Source: Crocinitomicaceae bacterium (lineage in GTDB: Bacteria; Bacteroidota; Bacteroidia; Flavobacteriales_D; Crocinitomicaceae). From it: a stretch of DNA of 64,000 nt. The stretch is taken from NCBI GenBank assembly GCA_029238665.1, contig JAQWFQ010000011.1, forward strand, positions 1 through 64,000, written 5' to 3'. The notes beneath the pieces are model-generated. The model ran no database searches. It saw nothing but the letters and a program-made list of their open reading frames with translations, and had not been told where the DNA came from. Positions 41,314 through 52,373 of the stretch are shown here, one piece after another. The position numbers were made by a program, and so were the translations under genes. The stretch's first letter is position 1, and each line of letters opens with the position of its first letter.

Positions 41314-42153
41314 ATGAATTTATTCAGAACGTTATTTTTTGTAGCACTAATTATACCTTTGACTCAGTCAGTTGTTGCTCAATGTGCCAACCCAACTACC
41401 ATGTTATTTGAAGATTTTGATGGTCCCTCACCAATTGTAGGTGCGGTGACTGCAAATATTTATGGCGGAGGCTCTTATAACAATGCTGGATATGTTTTAA
41501 GCGGAACGCACCATGGTTGGTTTAATGTGGTGAACGGTGTTAGTGATGTGGATGTTTACAATCGTAATATTCAAGGTTTTTGTGTTGACTCTCTTGTCAA
41601 TGTTTCTCTTTGGACAAGACACTCCTTCGGGACAACTAATGTTACCTATAGTGTAGAGGATGATTTTGGCGTGGTGCTGGCAGTTCAAACACTTCCATTT
41701 ATGGTACAAGTTACCAGTGGTTATTTGAAAGCGGAGATCCTTCAAGCGCAACTACGGAGGATGTTACAGTTTCGTTCCCTGATGGTTTGACAGGAAGCTA
41801 TGATGTGCAATTAGTGACAACTTCTGATCTAGGTTGTGCCGATACAATCGATTATGATTTAATAATCTTACCGGAAGTATTGGTCTATGCACCGAATAGT
41901 TTTACACCAGATGGAGATGAGTTTAATCAAAATTGGAGGGTCTTTATGGAGGGGATTGATACTTATGATTTTGAACTATTACTTTACAATAGGTGGGGAG
42001 AAATCATTTGGGAAAGTCATGATATTAATGTCGGATGGGATGGGCAAAGGTAAACCAGCTGAAATAGGCATTTACGTATGGGTGATAAACACAAAGGACA
42101 TATTGAATGACAATAAGTATACCTACAATGGTTTTGTAAACTTGATGAGGTAA
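41314..42153 (+). pseudogene. Broken T9SS type-B (gliding-motility C-terminal) secreted protein gene
   Basis: Three reading frames succeed each other. 41314-41720 gives a signal peptide (FFVALIIPLTQSVVAQ) and N-terminal part. From about 41718 a shifted frame encodes a PKD-like strand (WLFESGDPSSATTEDVTVSF, then DGLTGSYDVQLV) and the type-B end VYAPNSFTPDGDEFNQNWRV, LLLYNRWGEIIWESHDINVG. After about 42040 a second shift gives GKPAEIGIYVWVINTKD and the end TYNGFVNLMR. Joined in order these make a plausible short CHU_C-type protein. Two shifts and a length far below the usual type-B proteins (often over 600 residues) suggest an internal deletion and decay. Confidence 0.85.
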
Positions 42154-42206
42154 CAGGACTACACTTTGGTATAATTTTTTAGTACTTTAACATCCAAATC
42201 AATATT

Positions 42207-42554
42207 ATGACTAAGCTAATTTTAGGTACTTTTTTATTCTTTTCTTCGATATCTTTCGGGCAAGTTTTAAGCGGTGATATCGTAGATGAAGGCAGGCAGG
42301 TGATAAGTGACATTCCTTTTGTTGTTGAAGGTATGGTAGCTGGATATTGTATCTATGAACTTTCAGTCGGTAGAACAGGTGAGGTTGTGAGCGCACGATT
42401 GGTGGATACAAATGTAAAAAGTACCCCAGCTAAATATGAACTTCGCAATTATGCATTTAAGTTCAAGTTTTCACCAGGAACCTACTACCCTAAGTTTCAC
42501 CATGCACGCGTAAAAATAACTTCCATTAAAAAGGAGCGTACTATTCAAAAATAG
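42207..42554 (+). CDS. Exported TonB C-terminal-like protein
   Basis: A 115-residue protein with a signal peptide (TKLILGTFLFFSSISFGQ). The body recalls the TonB C-terminal fold: YCIYELSVGRTGEVVSARLV, then NYAFKFKFSPG and a last strand ARVKITSIKK. It has no membrane anchor, proline-rich linker or ExbB/ExbD neighbour, so it is unlikely to be a working energy transducer and is better seen as a free periplasmic domain. Its end overlaps that of the opposite-strand acyl-CoA ligase by 14 bases. Confidence 0.7.
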   Translation: MTKLILGTFLFFSSISFGQVLSGDIVDEGRQVISDIPFVVEGMVAGYCIYELSVGRTGEVVSARLVDTNVKSTPAKYELRNYAFKFKFSPGTYYPKFHHARVKITSIKKERTIQK

Positions 42555-44301
42555 ACTTTACCTTTTCGGCATATTTACTTAGGATCACTTTTCGTTTCAA
42601 TTTTAAAGTTGGTGTCAATTCACCTCCTTCAACAGTCATTTCATGCTCTAGAAGTTGAACGCATTTTAATTGCTCCCATCGTCCGTACTCTTTATTGATC
42701 TCACTAACTTCTTTTTCTATTCGAGCTTTAACATCTTCTGAATTTGCTATTGCGTTGTTTGAGCCATCACCAATTTGAATGTTTTTGTGTTTTGCCCATT
42801 CGCGAATAAAGTCAAAGGTAGGAACAATAAGTGCAGAAGGGAACTTTTGCCCTTCTCCAACAACCATGATTTGTTCAATAAAACGAGATTCTTTAAATCG
42901 GTTTTCCATCGCTTGTGGAGCAATGTACTTACCTCCTGATGTTTTGAAGATTTCTTTTTTACGGTCCGTTATTTTAAGGTATTTCCCTTCTTGGAATCCC
43001 CCTATATCACCTGTGTGAAACCAACCGTCTTTGATTACTTCAGCCGTAGCTTCAGGCAGGTTGTAGTACCCCATCATCACGTTTGGTCCTTTTACAAGTA
43101 TTTCACCATCCTTCGCAATTTTGACTTCAACACCATCAATTAAAGCACCAACAGTTCCAATACGAATGCCTTTATCAAAACTGTTTACAGAATTTACAGG
43201 AGATGTTTCTGTTAAGCCATACCCTTCTAAGATAGGAATGTCTGCAGCTAGAAATATTCGAGCTAGACGAGGTTGTAAAGCTGCACTTCCTGAGGCAATC
43301 GCTCTAACATTCCCTCCAAGAGCTTCTTGCCATTTCGAGAAAATTAGTTTTCGGGCAATTTTTAATTTAAAGTTGTAAATTGGAGATCTTCCGACAACTT
43401 TATACTTTTCAGCAAGCCCTACTGCCCAAAAGAATAGCATACGTTTGATACCAGATAAGTCATCACCTTTAGCCATTATTTTATCAAAAACCTTTTCGAT
43501 AAGTCTAGGTACTGCTGTAAATACTTCTGGCTTAACCTCTCTAATGTTGTCGCCTATTGTTTCCATTGATTCAGCATAGTGAACAGAACAACCAATGTAC
43601 ATGTATAGGTAGTGTAACATGCGTTCGTAAATATGACAAACGGGTAAAAATGAGAGTACTTTTGAGCCAGCACTCGCAGGAATTGGATCAATACAACTCT
43701 CTACATTTGAGAGGATGTTCTTGTGAGAAAGCATTACCCCTTTTGGATTTCCTGTAGTTCCTGAAGTATAGATTATTGTTGCCAAGTCTTCATGCTGTAC
43801 CTGATTCATTCTAGCATTTACTTGATCAACACTTACTTGGTCTTTTAATTTTGTAATGTCCATCCAATGCTTCGCTCCTGAAACATCATCCATTGTGTAC
43901 AAATGTTTCAATGCAGGAGTTCTGTCTTCAATGTTTTTTATTTTTAGGAATAATTCATCGTCTGCAACAACACATAGTTTTACCCCCGAATCATTGAATA
44001 TATACTCATAGTCACTTTCTGAAATGTTTGGGTAAAAGGGAACAACAATCGCTCCAGTCTGTTGAATGGCGATGTCCATTACGTTCCATTCATAACGCGT
44101 TCCAGAAACAAGTCCAATTTTATCTCCTGCCTCTACACCTAATGCAATTAGACCACGAGAAATATCCATGGCTGTGTCTAAAAATGTTTTTGTTGAAACA
44201 CCTTTCCATACACCATCTGTTTTTGTTACAAACATATTGTCATTTGGACAATTGCTTAGTTGGTGATGTGGTACGTCGAAAAGTCTTTTAGTTGCTATCA
44301 T
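42541..44301 (-). CDS. Long-chain fatty acid-CoA ligase (AMP-binding)
   Basis: A 586-residue AMP-forming enzyme that activates fatty acids to acyl-CoA for degradation or lipid synthesis. Motifs: IIYTSGTTGNPKGVMLSH (P-loop, about 174-191), the GYGLTETSPV adenine site, the hinge YLKITDRKKEIFKTSGGKYI and the catalytic lysine near LKLKRK close to the C-terminus. The short linker between the hinge and the end and the DRKKE sequence fit the FadD15/ACSL-like group. It is not in an operon with beta-oxidation genes. Convergent with the TonB-like gene at 42207. Confidence 0.93.
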   Translation of the reverse strand: MIATKRLFDVPHHQLSNCPNDNMFVTKTDGVWKGVSTKTFLDTAMDISRGLIALGVEAGDKIGLVSGTRYEWNVMDIAIQQTGAIVVPFYPNISESDYEYIFNDSGVKLCVVADDELFLKIKNIEDRTPALKHLYTMDDVSGAKHWMDITKLKDQVSVDQVNARMNQVQHEDLATIIYTSGTTGNPKGVMLSHKNILSNVESCIDPIPASAGSKVLSFLPVCHIYERMLHYLYMYIGCSVHYAESMETIGDNIREVKPEVFTAVPRLIEKVFDKIMAKGDDLSGIKRMLFFWAVGLAEKYKVVGRSPIYNFKLKIARKLIFSKWQEALGGNVRAIASGSAALQPRLARIFLAADIPILEGYGLTETSPVNSVNSFDKGIRIGTVGALIDGVEVKIAKDGEILVKGPNVMMGYYNLPEATAEVIKDGWFHTGDIGGFQEGKYLKITDRKKEIFKTSGGKYIAPQAMENRFKESRFIEQIMVVGEGQKFPSALIVPTFDFIREWAKHKNIQIGDGSNNAIANSEDVKARIEKEVSEINKEYGRWEQLKCVQLLEHEMTVEGGELTPTLKLKRKVILSKYAEKVKSIFE

Positions 44302-44387
44302 AATTGTGGAAGGTTTTTGTTGTTACGAATTTAGGAAAAAAAACAAGCCGTCAAACAATCCGTTGTATCGTTTTATTTTAGTGAAGT

Positions 44388-46040
44388 TTATTCAACTGAA
44401 TAAACCTTTTTTCCATTTATAAATGTCATGTAAGCGAAATTAGGGTTATACGTTTTACTTGCATTAACAGGAGATTCAAATAATACTATTGTGGCATCTT
44501 TACCTACTTCAATTGTACCCAGCTCATTTTCTTGGAAACTAGCATAAGCTGCCCATGTTGTCATTCCACGGATACACTGATTTAAAGTTATAGCCTCTTC
44601 GGGTTGAAAACCTGATGCAGGAATGTTTTCACTGTTGGTTCTGTTTACCGCAGCATGAATGGTTAAGAATGGGTCTGTTAACTCAACGGGGAAATCAGTC
44701 CCTATGGCAAGCATTCCAAATTGACTTAATAAAGAGTTGTAGGCATAACTACCTTCCATTCTATTCCTCCCTAATCGAGATTCAGCCCAGTGCTGGTCTG
44801 AAACAGCGTGGGTTGGTTGAACGCTTGGGAAAACTCCAGCTTTGGCAAATAAAGCAAAGTCTGCAGGGTCTATAATTTGTGCATGTTCAATTCTCCATCG
44901 ATGATCAGGGGTTGTTTTGTAAATGTTTTGATATAGTTCTAGTATTATTCGATTGGTAGAATCCCCAATGGCATGTGTGTTCATTTGATAACCTGTTTCG
45001 TTACATATTTCTGCAATCTCTTTCATGCGTTTAACTGAAGTTGTTAAATACCCTTGGTGATCATGTTTGTCTGAATATTTTGCCTTTAAGAAAGCTCCGC
45101 GTGACCCCAGTGCTCCATCACCATAAACTTTGAAGCTGCGTATCAATAAATTGTTGTTTTGATAAACCCCATGCTTGTGAGCAAACTCAATATTTTTTTT
45201 AGTAGGAAGAAGCATTCCATAAATGTTTAGGTTAAGCACATCTTCTTCAATTAATTGTTGAAATAATTTAACTTCTTTATACTTTAAACCTGCCTCATGA
45301 ACCCCTGTAACCCCATAGGCATATAACTCTTCTTGAATTTCTATGATTGCATCACTTAGTTCTTTGTTGGTAAAGTCGGGCAATATATCGAGGATAGGAT
45401 TCATGGCATTGTCTACCATTATTCCAGTAAAATTTTCCAGTGAATCATAAATAAAATACCCTCCAGAAGATAGTTCGGAATCGTTAGCGACCTTGTTTAA
45501 TACATCTGATTTTTTAATGAGATAGTCATTTGCTAAAAGTGCATGTCCATCTATTCGGAATAAGCAAACAGGAATATTTGGAAAGAGTTCATTTAACTTT
45601 TCATTTGTGGGCATTTCATCATTTTTCCAACGCGATTGATCCCATCCACGTCCGATAATAAAGTCCTGTTGATTTCTACTTTGATATTTTTCAAGGCGAA
45701 CTAACAGTTCGTTGTAGGATCTTGAACCTACTAGGTTAACGCTTAACATTTGCCTAGCATAAGACATGATGTGGCCATGTGCATCGGTAAAGCCTGGGTA
45801 TACTTCTTTTAATTGCGCATCGATGAATTCATCTGCTCTATACCTGTTTAGAATTTCGCGTTCTGGCCCAACTTCAATGATCTTCCCATCACGAATTGCA
45901 ATGGCGTCTTCAATGGTGTTGGCATCATCCATTGTGTAGATTTTTGCATTGTGAATTATTAGATCTACAGATTCCCCTTTCATACAAGCAGAGCAGAGTA
46001 ATATGGTTGTTGTTAAAATGGACAAATAGCGAAATTTCAT
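44388..46040 (-). CDS. Amidohydrolase-family lipoprotein (YtcJ-like)
   Basis: A 550-residue metal-dependent hydrolase carried as a lipoprotein: ILTTTILLCSACMKG, with the lipobox Cys at 19. The TIM-barrel metal ligands are in VYPGFTDAHGHIMS (HxH), HEAG (VTGVHEAGLK), NTHAIGDSTN, WRIEHAQIIDPAD and AIGTDFPVELTDPF. DAHGHI and LGSRGAFL match the YtcJ/Amidohydro_3 group (imidases and related hydrolases). It is likely in the periplasm or on the outer membrane; substrate is unknown. It is divergent from valS with 87 bp between them. Confidence 0.9.
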   Translation of the reverse strand: MKFRYLSILTTTILLCSACMKGESVDLIIHNAKIYTMDDANTIEDAIAIRDGKIIEVGPEREILNRYRADEFIDAQLKEVYPGFTDAHGHIMSYARQMLSVNLVGSRSYNELLVRLEKYQSRNQQDFIIGRGWDQSRWKNDEMPTNEKLNELFPNIPVCLFRIDGHALLANDYLIKKSDVLNKVANDSELSSGGYFIYDSLENFTGIMVDNAMNPILDILPDFTNKELSDAIIEIQEELYAYGVTGVHEAGLKYKEVKLFQQLIEEDVLNLNIYGMLLPTKKNIEFAHKHGVYQNNNLLIRSFKVYGDGALGSRGAFLKAKYSDKHDHQGYLTTSVKRMKEIAEICNETGYQMNTHAIGDSTNRIILELYQNIYKTTPDHRWRIEHAQIIDPADFALFAKAGVFPSVQPTHAVSDQHWAESRLGRNRMEGSYAYNSLLSQFGMLAIGTDFPVELTDPFLTIHAAVNRTNSENIPASGFQPEEAITLNQCIRGMTTWAAYASFQENELGTIEVGKDATIVLFESPVNASKTYNPNFAYMTFINGKKVYSVE

Positions 46041-46083
46041 AGCCTGATTTTTTTATCAAAAATAATGCTTTAAAATGAACCCG

Positions 46084-46110
46084 TTGTTTAGCGTGGAATT
46101 GCTAATTTTG
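46084..46110 (+). promoter_or_regulatory. Probable valS promoter
   Basis: TAATTTTG at 46103-46110 matches the Bacteroidota -7 element TAnnTTTG, with a TTG at 46084-46086 at about the -33 spacing. The start codon of valS is 17 bp downstream. Confidence 0.5.
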
Positions 46111-46127
46111 TAGCCAAATAAATAATT

Positions 46128-48767
46128 ATGGAGACACCAAAAACGTACGAACCTCAACAGGCAGAGGAGAAGTGGTATTCACACTGGATGGAAAAAGGAT
46201 ATTTTCATTCGGAGCCAGATGAGCGAGAAGCGTACACGGTTGTTATTCCACCTCCAAATGTAACAGGTGTTTTGCACATGGGGCATATGTTGAACAATAC
46301 GATTCAAGATGTATTAGTTCGTCGTGCACGTATGTTGGGGAAAAATGCATGTTGGGTTCCTGGAACAGATCATGCATCAATTGCAACAGAGGCAAAGGTT
46401 GTTCAGAAATTACGTAAAGAAGGCATTAAAAAATCAGACCTTTCAAGGGATGAGTTTTTAGCACATGCATTTGAATGGAAAGATAAGCACGGAGGAATTA
46501 TTCTTGATCAATTGAAGAAGTTAGGAGCTTCTTGCGACTGGGAAAGAACAAGTTTTACAATGGACCCTGAATATTCAGAATCTGTGATTGATGTTTTTAT
46601 GGATCTTTTTGAAAAAGGAAAGATTTATAGAGGTGTTCGAATGGTAAATTGGGATCCTGAAGCATTAACAGCTTTGTCTGATGAAGAGGTATTGCATAAA
46701 GAGGTGAACTCAAAGTTGTTCCATGTGCGCTATAAAATTGCAGGAACTGATGACCAATGGTTAACAATTGCGACTACACGCCCTGAAACAATTCTTGGAG
46801 ATTCTGCCATTTGTGTAAATCCAAATGATGCACGCTACACAAATCTAAAAGGTAAAGAAGCGATTGTTCCTATTGCTGGAAGAACAATTCCAATCATTTT
46901 TGATGATTACGTTGATATGGAGTTTGGGACAGGCTGCCTTAAGGTGACTCCTGCACATGATACAAATGATTATGATTTAGGAAAAAAACACCAGCTTGAA
47001 ACGATTGATATTTTACATGATAATGGAACATTAAATGCAAATGGCCTTCATTATGAAGGGCAAGATCGTTTTGATGTACGTAAGGCTATAGAAAAAGAGC
47101 TTTATGAAAAAGGATATTTGATAAAAACAGAAGATCACATTAACAAGGTTGGTTATTCTGAGAGAACAAGTGCGATTATCGAACCGAAACTTTCTTTGCA
47201 ATGGTTTGTTGATATGAAAGAGTTCTCAAAGCCTGCGTTGGATGCCGTTATGGATGGAGAAATTAATTTTCACCCAGCAAAATTCAAGAACACGTACCGT
47301 CATTGGATGGAGAACATTAAAGACTGGTGTATTTCAAGACAATTGTGGTGGGGGCATCGTATTCCAGCGTGGTATTATGGTTCAGGTGAAAATGATTTTG
47401 TTGTTGCGAAAACATTGGAAGAAGCGATTGAAAAAGCGACCGTAAAATCAGGAAGAACAATTACTGAATCTGACCTTCGTCAAGACGAAGATGTATTGGA
47501 TACATGGTTTTCAAGTTGGTTATGGCCAATGTCTGTTTTTAATGGATTAACACAACCTGACAATGAAGAAATAAAGTATTACTACCCAACCAACGATGTT
47601 GTTACGGCACCAGAAATTATGTTTTTCTGGGTTGCCAGAATGATTATTGCTGGGAAAGAGTACTTAGGAGAGATTCCATTTAAAAATGTTTATTATACTG
47701 GAATTGTAAGAGATAAGTTGGGGCGTAAGATGTCTAAATCTCTAGGGAATTCACCAGATCCGATTGACTTGATCAATAAATATGGTGCAGACGGTGTTCG
47801 TGTTGGAATGTTGTTGTCTTCTCCAGCTGGAAATGACTTGCCTTTTGATAGTTCACAATGTGAGCAAGGTCGAAATTTCACAAATAAAATTTGGAATGCA
47901 TACCGCTTAGTTAGTTCTTGGTCGGTTCAAGAAGATTTACCGCAGCCAGACTCTTCAAAGGTGGCGATTGACTGGTTTGGAGCTAAGTTTAACCAGGAGT
48001 TAGAAAACATCAATGGATTGTTTGAAAAGTTTAAGATTTCAGAAGCCTTAATGGCGACCTACAAACTGGTTTGGGATGATTTCTGTTCTTGGTATTTAGA
48101 AATGATTAAACCGGGGTATCAGCACCCAATTGATAAAGCAACATTAGAGTCAACGAAAGACTTTTTTGAAGGGTTATTAAGAATACTACAACCATTTACA
48201 CCTTTTGTGGCTGAAGAGCTTTGGCATCAAATTCGTGAACGTGCAGAAGGAGATGACATTATTGTTTCTCTCTGGCCTGAATTAAATAAAGGAAATGACA
48301 CGAGTGCTACATGCTTGTTGCAATTTGGACTTGCTGAAGAGGTTATTACAAACATTCGTAATGTTCGTAAGAAAAACAACATTGCCAATAAGGTGAAGAT
48401 GGAGCTGTTTGTAAAGAAAAACACAGGATTAGACGCCATGTTTGACGCTGTGATTTTGAAAATGGGTAACCTTTCTCAATTGGCGTACACTTCGGATAAG
48501 GTTGAGAACTCGAATACATTTCTTGTAAACGGAAATGAATATTTTATTCCTTTTGGTGATACAATTGATGTAGAAGCAGAGAAAGGGAAGCTTGCTGAAG
48601 AGTTAAAATATACACAAGGATTTTTGGTGAGTGTTCAACGTAAACTTCAAAACGAAAAGTTTGTTGCTGGAGCGCCAGAGCAGGTTGTTGCTATTGAAAA
48701 GAAGAAAGAAGCAGATGCGTTAAGTAAGATTGCTATTCTTGAAGAAAAAATTTCGTCTTTGAAGTAA
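46128..48767 (+). CDS. valS: Valine-tRNA ligase
   Basis: An 879-residue class I synthetase that joins valine to tRNA-Val. The HIGH motif appears as [14 protein letters not shown] with HMGH at 50-53; KMSKS is at 534-538 in [14 protein letters not shown]. The editing (CP1) domain carries [17 protein letters not shown] and [10 protein letters not shown]-type sequence ([12 protein letters not shown]). The C-terminal coiled coil ([20 protein letters not shown] to end) that clasps the tRNA is present. Length is normal and the gene looks intact. No T-box or other leader signal is seen. Confidence 0.98.
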   Translation: METPKTYEPQQAEEKWYSHWMEKGYFHSEPDEREAYTVVIPPPNVTGVLHMGHMLNNTIQDVLVRRARMLGKNACWVPGTDHASIATEAKVVQKLRKEGIKKSDLSRDEFLAHAFEWKDKHGGIILDQLKKLGASCDWERTSFTMDPEYSESVIDVFMDLFEKGKIYRGVRMVNWDPEALTALSDEEVLHKEVNSKLFHVRYKIAGTDDQWLTIATTRPETILGDSAICVNPNDARYTNLKGKEAIVPIAGRTIPIIFDDYVDMEFGTGCLKVTPAHDTNDYDLGKKHQLETIDILHDNGTLNANGLHYEGQDRFDVRKAIEKELYEKGYLIKTEDHINKVGYSERTSAIIEPKLSLQWFVDMKEFSKPALDAVMDGEINFHPAKFKNTYRHWMENIKDWCISRQLWWGHRIPAWYYGSGENDFVVAKTLEEAIEKATVKSGRTITESDLRQDEDVLDTWFSSWLWPMSVFNGLTQPDNEEIKYYYPTNDVVTAPEIMFFWVARMIIAGKEYLGEIPFKNVYYTGIVRDKLGRKMSKSLGNSPDPIDLINKYGADGVRVGMLLSSPAGNDLPFDSSQCEQGRNFTNKIWNAYRLVSSWSVQEDLPQPDSSKVAIDWFGAKFNQELENINGLFEKFKISEALMATYKLVWDDFCSWYLEMIKPGYQHPIDKATLESTKDFFEGLLRILQPFTPFVAEELWHQIRERAEGDDIIVSLWPELNKGNDTSATCLLQFGLAEEVITNIRNVRKKNNIANKVKMELFVKKNTGLDAMFDAVILKMGNLSQLAYTSDKVENSNTFLVNGNEYFIPFGDTIDVEAEKGKLAEELKYTQGFLVSVQRKLQNEKFVAGAPEQVVAIEKKKEADALSKIAILEEKISSLK

Positions 48768-48798
48768 GGTGTTTTTTTAGAGAAGTAATTATATATAG

Positions 48799-48829
48799 AA
48801 AAGGGCGATGAATTTTCATCGCTCTTTTT
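48799..48829. terminator. Bidirectional terminator after valS
   Basis: AGGGCGATGA and TCATCGCTCT form a stem with a G-T/A-C end and a short TTTT loop, followed by T5; A4 precedes it on the other side. It separates valS from the convergent M1 peptidase gene. Confidence 0.85.
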
Positions 48830-48841
48830 GTTTATTTTGAA

Positions 48842-50734
48842 TTATTTCAAAACTTCTTCAATTGTACTTTTAGATACAAAGTGATATCCTCTTTTTGCTT
48901 TTTCAAATGTGGCTATCGCAAATTCTTTATCTCCTTTTAACTTAGAGTCTACTAGTGCTTGGTAAATAGATTCGATGTACCAACGCCTTCCAATCTTAAT
49001 TAGGTATGCTTCCATGAATGGACGAATGGTTTTGTTGCCAGCGTTTACATTTAAGATAAACCAATCTGATTTAATGGCAGGGTTGGCTTCTTCGCTTAGT
49101 TTTAATTTAGAATCAATTTCATTTAATACTTCTGTTGGTAGTTCAGGTGATAGTTTTCGTACAAATGCTTGCCATTCTTGTGTAACACGATCGGCGCGCT
49201 TAATGTTTTTGTATTCGTTAGTAAAAACTGCGTTTCCGCCATTAATTTCACTCGCCCAAGCTTCCATTTCAGTAAGACGTTTCGAGTGTATTTGTATACA
49301 GTTTTCAGGAATTCCAGCGTGGTAAATCCACTCATTTGCATTGAAGTCAATGTTATTCGGTGTAAGCAGTTCAGTGTTTAAATACTGAACGAATGACTCT
49401 GTAGTAATTGTTTCAAATGCATGGCTATCAAAGTAGTTTTTCAGGAATTCATCAAACTTAGTACGTCCTACAATACGTTCGAGTGTTCTCAAAAAGAAAG
49501 CTCCTTTTACGTAAGCAATGTCCGTCATTCCATCATCAGGGTTTCTGTGCTTCAATTGAAGTTTTAACTGAGAATCTTCGGGGTGTTCACTTTGTTTAAT
49601 GGTTTCAATTGAAGTTAAAAGATCTTGGTATTCAATCACAGCATTGATTTCTGCTATTTCTTTCCCGTACATTTTTTCCATGATTCTATTTTCAAAATAC
49701 ACGGTAAAGCCTTCGTTCAACCAAAAGTCGTTCCATGTAGCGTTTGTGACCAGGTTTCCTGACCAAGAATGTGCCAATTCATGAGCAATGACAGAAATTA
49801 AACTTCGATCACCCGCTATCAATGTAGGGTTTGCAAATGTCAACCTTGGGTTTTCCATTCCTCCAAAAGGAAATGAATAGGGTAGTATCACTAAGTCGAA
49901 TTGATCCCACCTGTATTCACCGTAAATATCCTCAGCAACGTTGATCATTTTAGGGAGGTCAACAAATTCATAACTACATTGTTTGCTGAGCTCAGGTTCG
50001 GAGTACACACCGCTGTATTTGCCAATTGAAGTATATTCCATATCTCCAACGACTAAGGCAATCAGGTAGGCAGGAATTGCCTGTTTCATTTCAAAGTGGT
50101 AACGTCCTTCAGAATCTTTCTCTTTTGGATTGTCTGCGCTCATTAACGCTATCAACTCTGTTGGAACTTTAACATCAGCAGAATATGTAATGCGATTCAT
50201 TGGTGTATCCTGGATCGGGATCCACGACCGCGTTAAAATTGCTTGACCTTGCGTATATAGGTAAGGGTGTTTTTTACCTGCTGTTAATTCAGGACTGAGC
50301 CAATCTAGCGCTTCTGTTTCTTTCGTTGTTTGGTAATAGATGTTTATATATTCCGTTCCAGGGTTGATGTTTACCGTTAATGGCGAACCTTTTATTGGAT
50401 CTGTTTTGCCAATGGTATAGTCTGTTTCCAGTTCGTTGTTTTTTCCCAGTGTTATTTTTTGAATGTCCAATCCTTTCATGTCAAAAATAGCTTTAGAAAC
50501 AGTACTCGAACTCATTTGATGTCGTGCTACCCCATAAATGATTTTTTCTTCAAAATTTACATCTAGGTCTAAATGAATATGTGTTGTTCTAATCTCTGAA
50601 TGATTTGAATAGGAGTGAGAGTCAGAAACACTGTCATTTTTTGCCAAGGGTTCATTTACACATTGTTCATCAGTAGGTGTGCACGAAATTGTGGTGCATA
50701 AAACGAGTAAAATTGGTATAAATATATTTTTCAT
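48842..50734 (-). CDS. M1-family metallopeptidase (aminopeptidase) lipoprotein
   Basis: A 630-residue zinc peptidase. The signal ends in a lipobox (FIPILLVLCTTISC, Cys18), so it is a lipoprotein. The substrate motif GGMENP lies at 291-296 and the zinc site HELAH-x18-E at His318, Glu319, His322 and Glu341. The C-terminal leukotriene-A4-hydrolase-like helical domain covers about 490-630. Family members remove N-terminal residues from peptides; together with the two POT peptide transporters just to the right it could feed peptide nutrition. That link is inferred from position. Confidence 0.93.
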   Translation of the reverse strand: MKNIFIPILLVLCTTISCTPTDEQCVNEPLAKNDSVSDSHSYSNHSEIRTTHIHLDLDVNFEEKIIYGVARHQMSSSTVSKAIFDMKGLDIQKITLGKNNELETDYTIGKTDPIKGSPLTVNINPGTEYINIYYQTTKETEALDWLSPELTAGKKHPYLYTQGQAILTRSWIPIQDTPMNRITYSADVKVPTELIALMSADNPKEKDSEGRYHFEMKQAIPAYLIALVVGDMEYTSIGKYSGVYSEPELSKQCSYEFVDLPKMINVAEDIYGEYRWDQFDLVILPYSFPFGGMENPRLTFANPTLIAGDRSLISVIAHELAHSWSGNLVTNATWNDFWLNEGFTVYFENRIMEKMYGKEIAEINAVIEYQDLLTSIETIKQSEHPEDSQLKLQLKHRNPDDGMTDIAYVKGAFFLRTLERIVGRTKFDEFLKNYFDSHAFETITTESFVQYLNTELLTPNNIDFNANEWIYHAGIPENCIQIHSKRLTEMEAWASEINGGNAVFTNEYKNIKRADRVTQEWQAFVRKLSPELPTEVLNEIDSKLKLSEEANPAIKSDWFILNVNAGNKTIRPFMEAYLIKIGRRWYIESIYQALVDSKLKGDKEFAIATFEKAKRGYHFVSKSTIEEVLK

Positions 50735-50934
50735 TTTTTTAGATCTAAAAACAGGGTCGTAAATATAATTGTTTGATTATGAATAAAAGAACTTCGTTGG
50801 ATATTATTTCTCCAGTTGAAATCCATGTAAACCAATGATTTTTAAGCTTTACTAAAGCACATGTTTTAGTTCCTTAACAGTTTAGTTGTTTCTGCATTTT
50901 TTTTGTTAAATTCACAAACCAAAATAGTTTACTT

Positions 50935-52293
50935 ATGAGCCACAATACTTCGAATGAATTAATTAATAGCGTCCCAGATAACGAACGGGAGTTATTTGGA
51001 CATCCAATTGGTTTGTATGTATTGTTTTTCACTGAAATGTGGGAGCGGTTTTCATATTATGGAATGCGTGCAATATTGGTTTTGTATTTAGTTACAAAAA
51101 CTGGAGAATCTAACCCTGGGTTAGGTTGGACTGATGGGGAAGCTCTTGCTTTATATGGATGGTATACCATGATGGTTTATGTGATGTCTATACCTGGAGG
51201 TATTATTGCAGATAAGTTGATTGGGCAAAAGAAATCGGTTTATGTAGGTGGGGTGCTACTGCTTTTCGGACATAGTGTTTTAGCTATAGAACAGATGTGG
51301 GCATTCTATACAGGTCTTGTTTTAATCGTTTTGGGTGTAGGAATGCTAAAGCCTAATATTTCAACGATGGTCGGAGGACTTTATTCAAAAGGAGATATCA
51401 GAAGGGATAAAGGTTTTACCTTGTTTTATATTGGAATTAACATTGGTGCTTTTCTATCAAGTATAATTGTTGGATATGTTGGTGAAGTATATGGTTGGCA
51501 TTATGGGTTTGGCTTAGCTGGATTTGGAATGTTGCTAGGACTAATTCAATATGCTATTGGTCAAAAGCACTTAAAGCATGTAGGTAATTTTCTTGGGTCA
51601 TCCACAAATCAATCAGATAAGGATGCGTTGAAAAAACCGTTAACTAAAATTGAGAAGGATAGAGTCTTAGTTTTATTACTATCATTTTTAATTGTAATAC
51701 TTTTTTGGGGAGCTTTTGAACAAGCGGGTGGTTTGATGAATATTTATACAAAAACAAAAACAGATCGAATGTTATTGGGTACGGAAGTTCCTGCAACTTG
51801 GTTCCAATCATTAAACGCACTTTTCATTGTTATATTTGGTACTGCAGTCGCAGGTTTTTGGGCCAAGAGAAAAATGAAGGGTAAGGAAGCATCCTCTTTA
51901 TTTAAAATGATTTTAGGTTTAATTATAATGGGAACAGGGTTTTTCTTTATGACTGGAGCTGTAGCTCAGTTTAATTCTTCAGGTTCTTCAGCAATGTATT
52001 GGTTGGTGTTGGCGTATCTTTTCCATACTATTGGAGAGTTGTGTTTGTCACCGGTAGCTCTTTCATTTATTACCAAATTAACACCGATGAAATATGCTTC
52101 AATCATGATGGGAGTTTATTTTGCAATGACTGGTTTTGGAAGTAAGCTTGCGGGGCTTTTAGGAGAATGGTCTGAGTCGTTAGGTGAGTACACGATATTT
52201 ACGGGAATAGCCGTATTTACAATTTCTATCGGTCTTCTTGTAATGTTAGTTCTAAAGAAATTAAAAGTCTTAACACATGGTGCCGAAGATTAA
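50935..52293 (+). CDS. POT-family proton/peptide transporter
   Basis: A 452-residue membrane protein of the proton-dependent oligopeptide transporter family. The first helix carries the proton-coupling motif TEMWERFSYYGMRAILVLYL (about 32-51, ExxERF-YYG). Later helices show KPNIST and GINIGAF, and FHTIGELCLSPVALSFITKL is the typical helix 10 signature. It has 12-14 hydrophobic segments with a linker around residues 218-240. It imports di- and tripeptides by proton symport. A second transporter follows on the same strand after 80 bp. Confidence 0.94.
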   Translation: MSHNTSNELINSVPDNERELFGHPIGLYVLFFTEMWERFSYYGMRAILVLYLVTKTGESNPGLGWTDGEALALYGWYTMMVYVMSIPGGIIADKLIGQKKSVYVGGVLLLFGHSVLAIEQMWAFYTGLVLIVLGVGMLKPNISTMVGGLYSKGDIRRDKGFTLFYIGINIGAFLSSIIVGYVGEVYGWHYGFGLAGFGMLLGLIQYAIGQKHLKHVGNFLGSSTNQSDKDALKKPLTKIEKDRVLVLLLSFLIVILFWGAFEQAGGLMNIYTKTKTDRMLLGTEVPATWFQSLNALFIVIFGTAVAGFWAKRKMKGKEASSLFKMILGLIIMGTGFFFMTGAVAQFNSSGSSAMYWLVLAYLFHTIGELCLSPVALSFITKLTPMKYASIMMGVYFAMTGFGSKLAGLLGEWSESLGEYTIFTGIAVFTISIGLLVMLVLKKLKVLTHGAED

Positions 52294-52373
52294 GAAGGAA
52301 CTAAACACAATGAAACAGAAGGTTTCGAAGTAGCAGAATAAAAATAAAATAAAGCAAAAATCAAATAATAATT

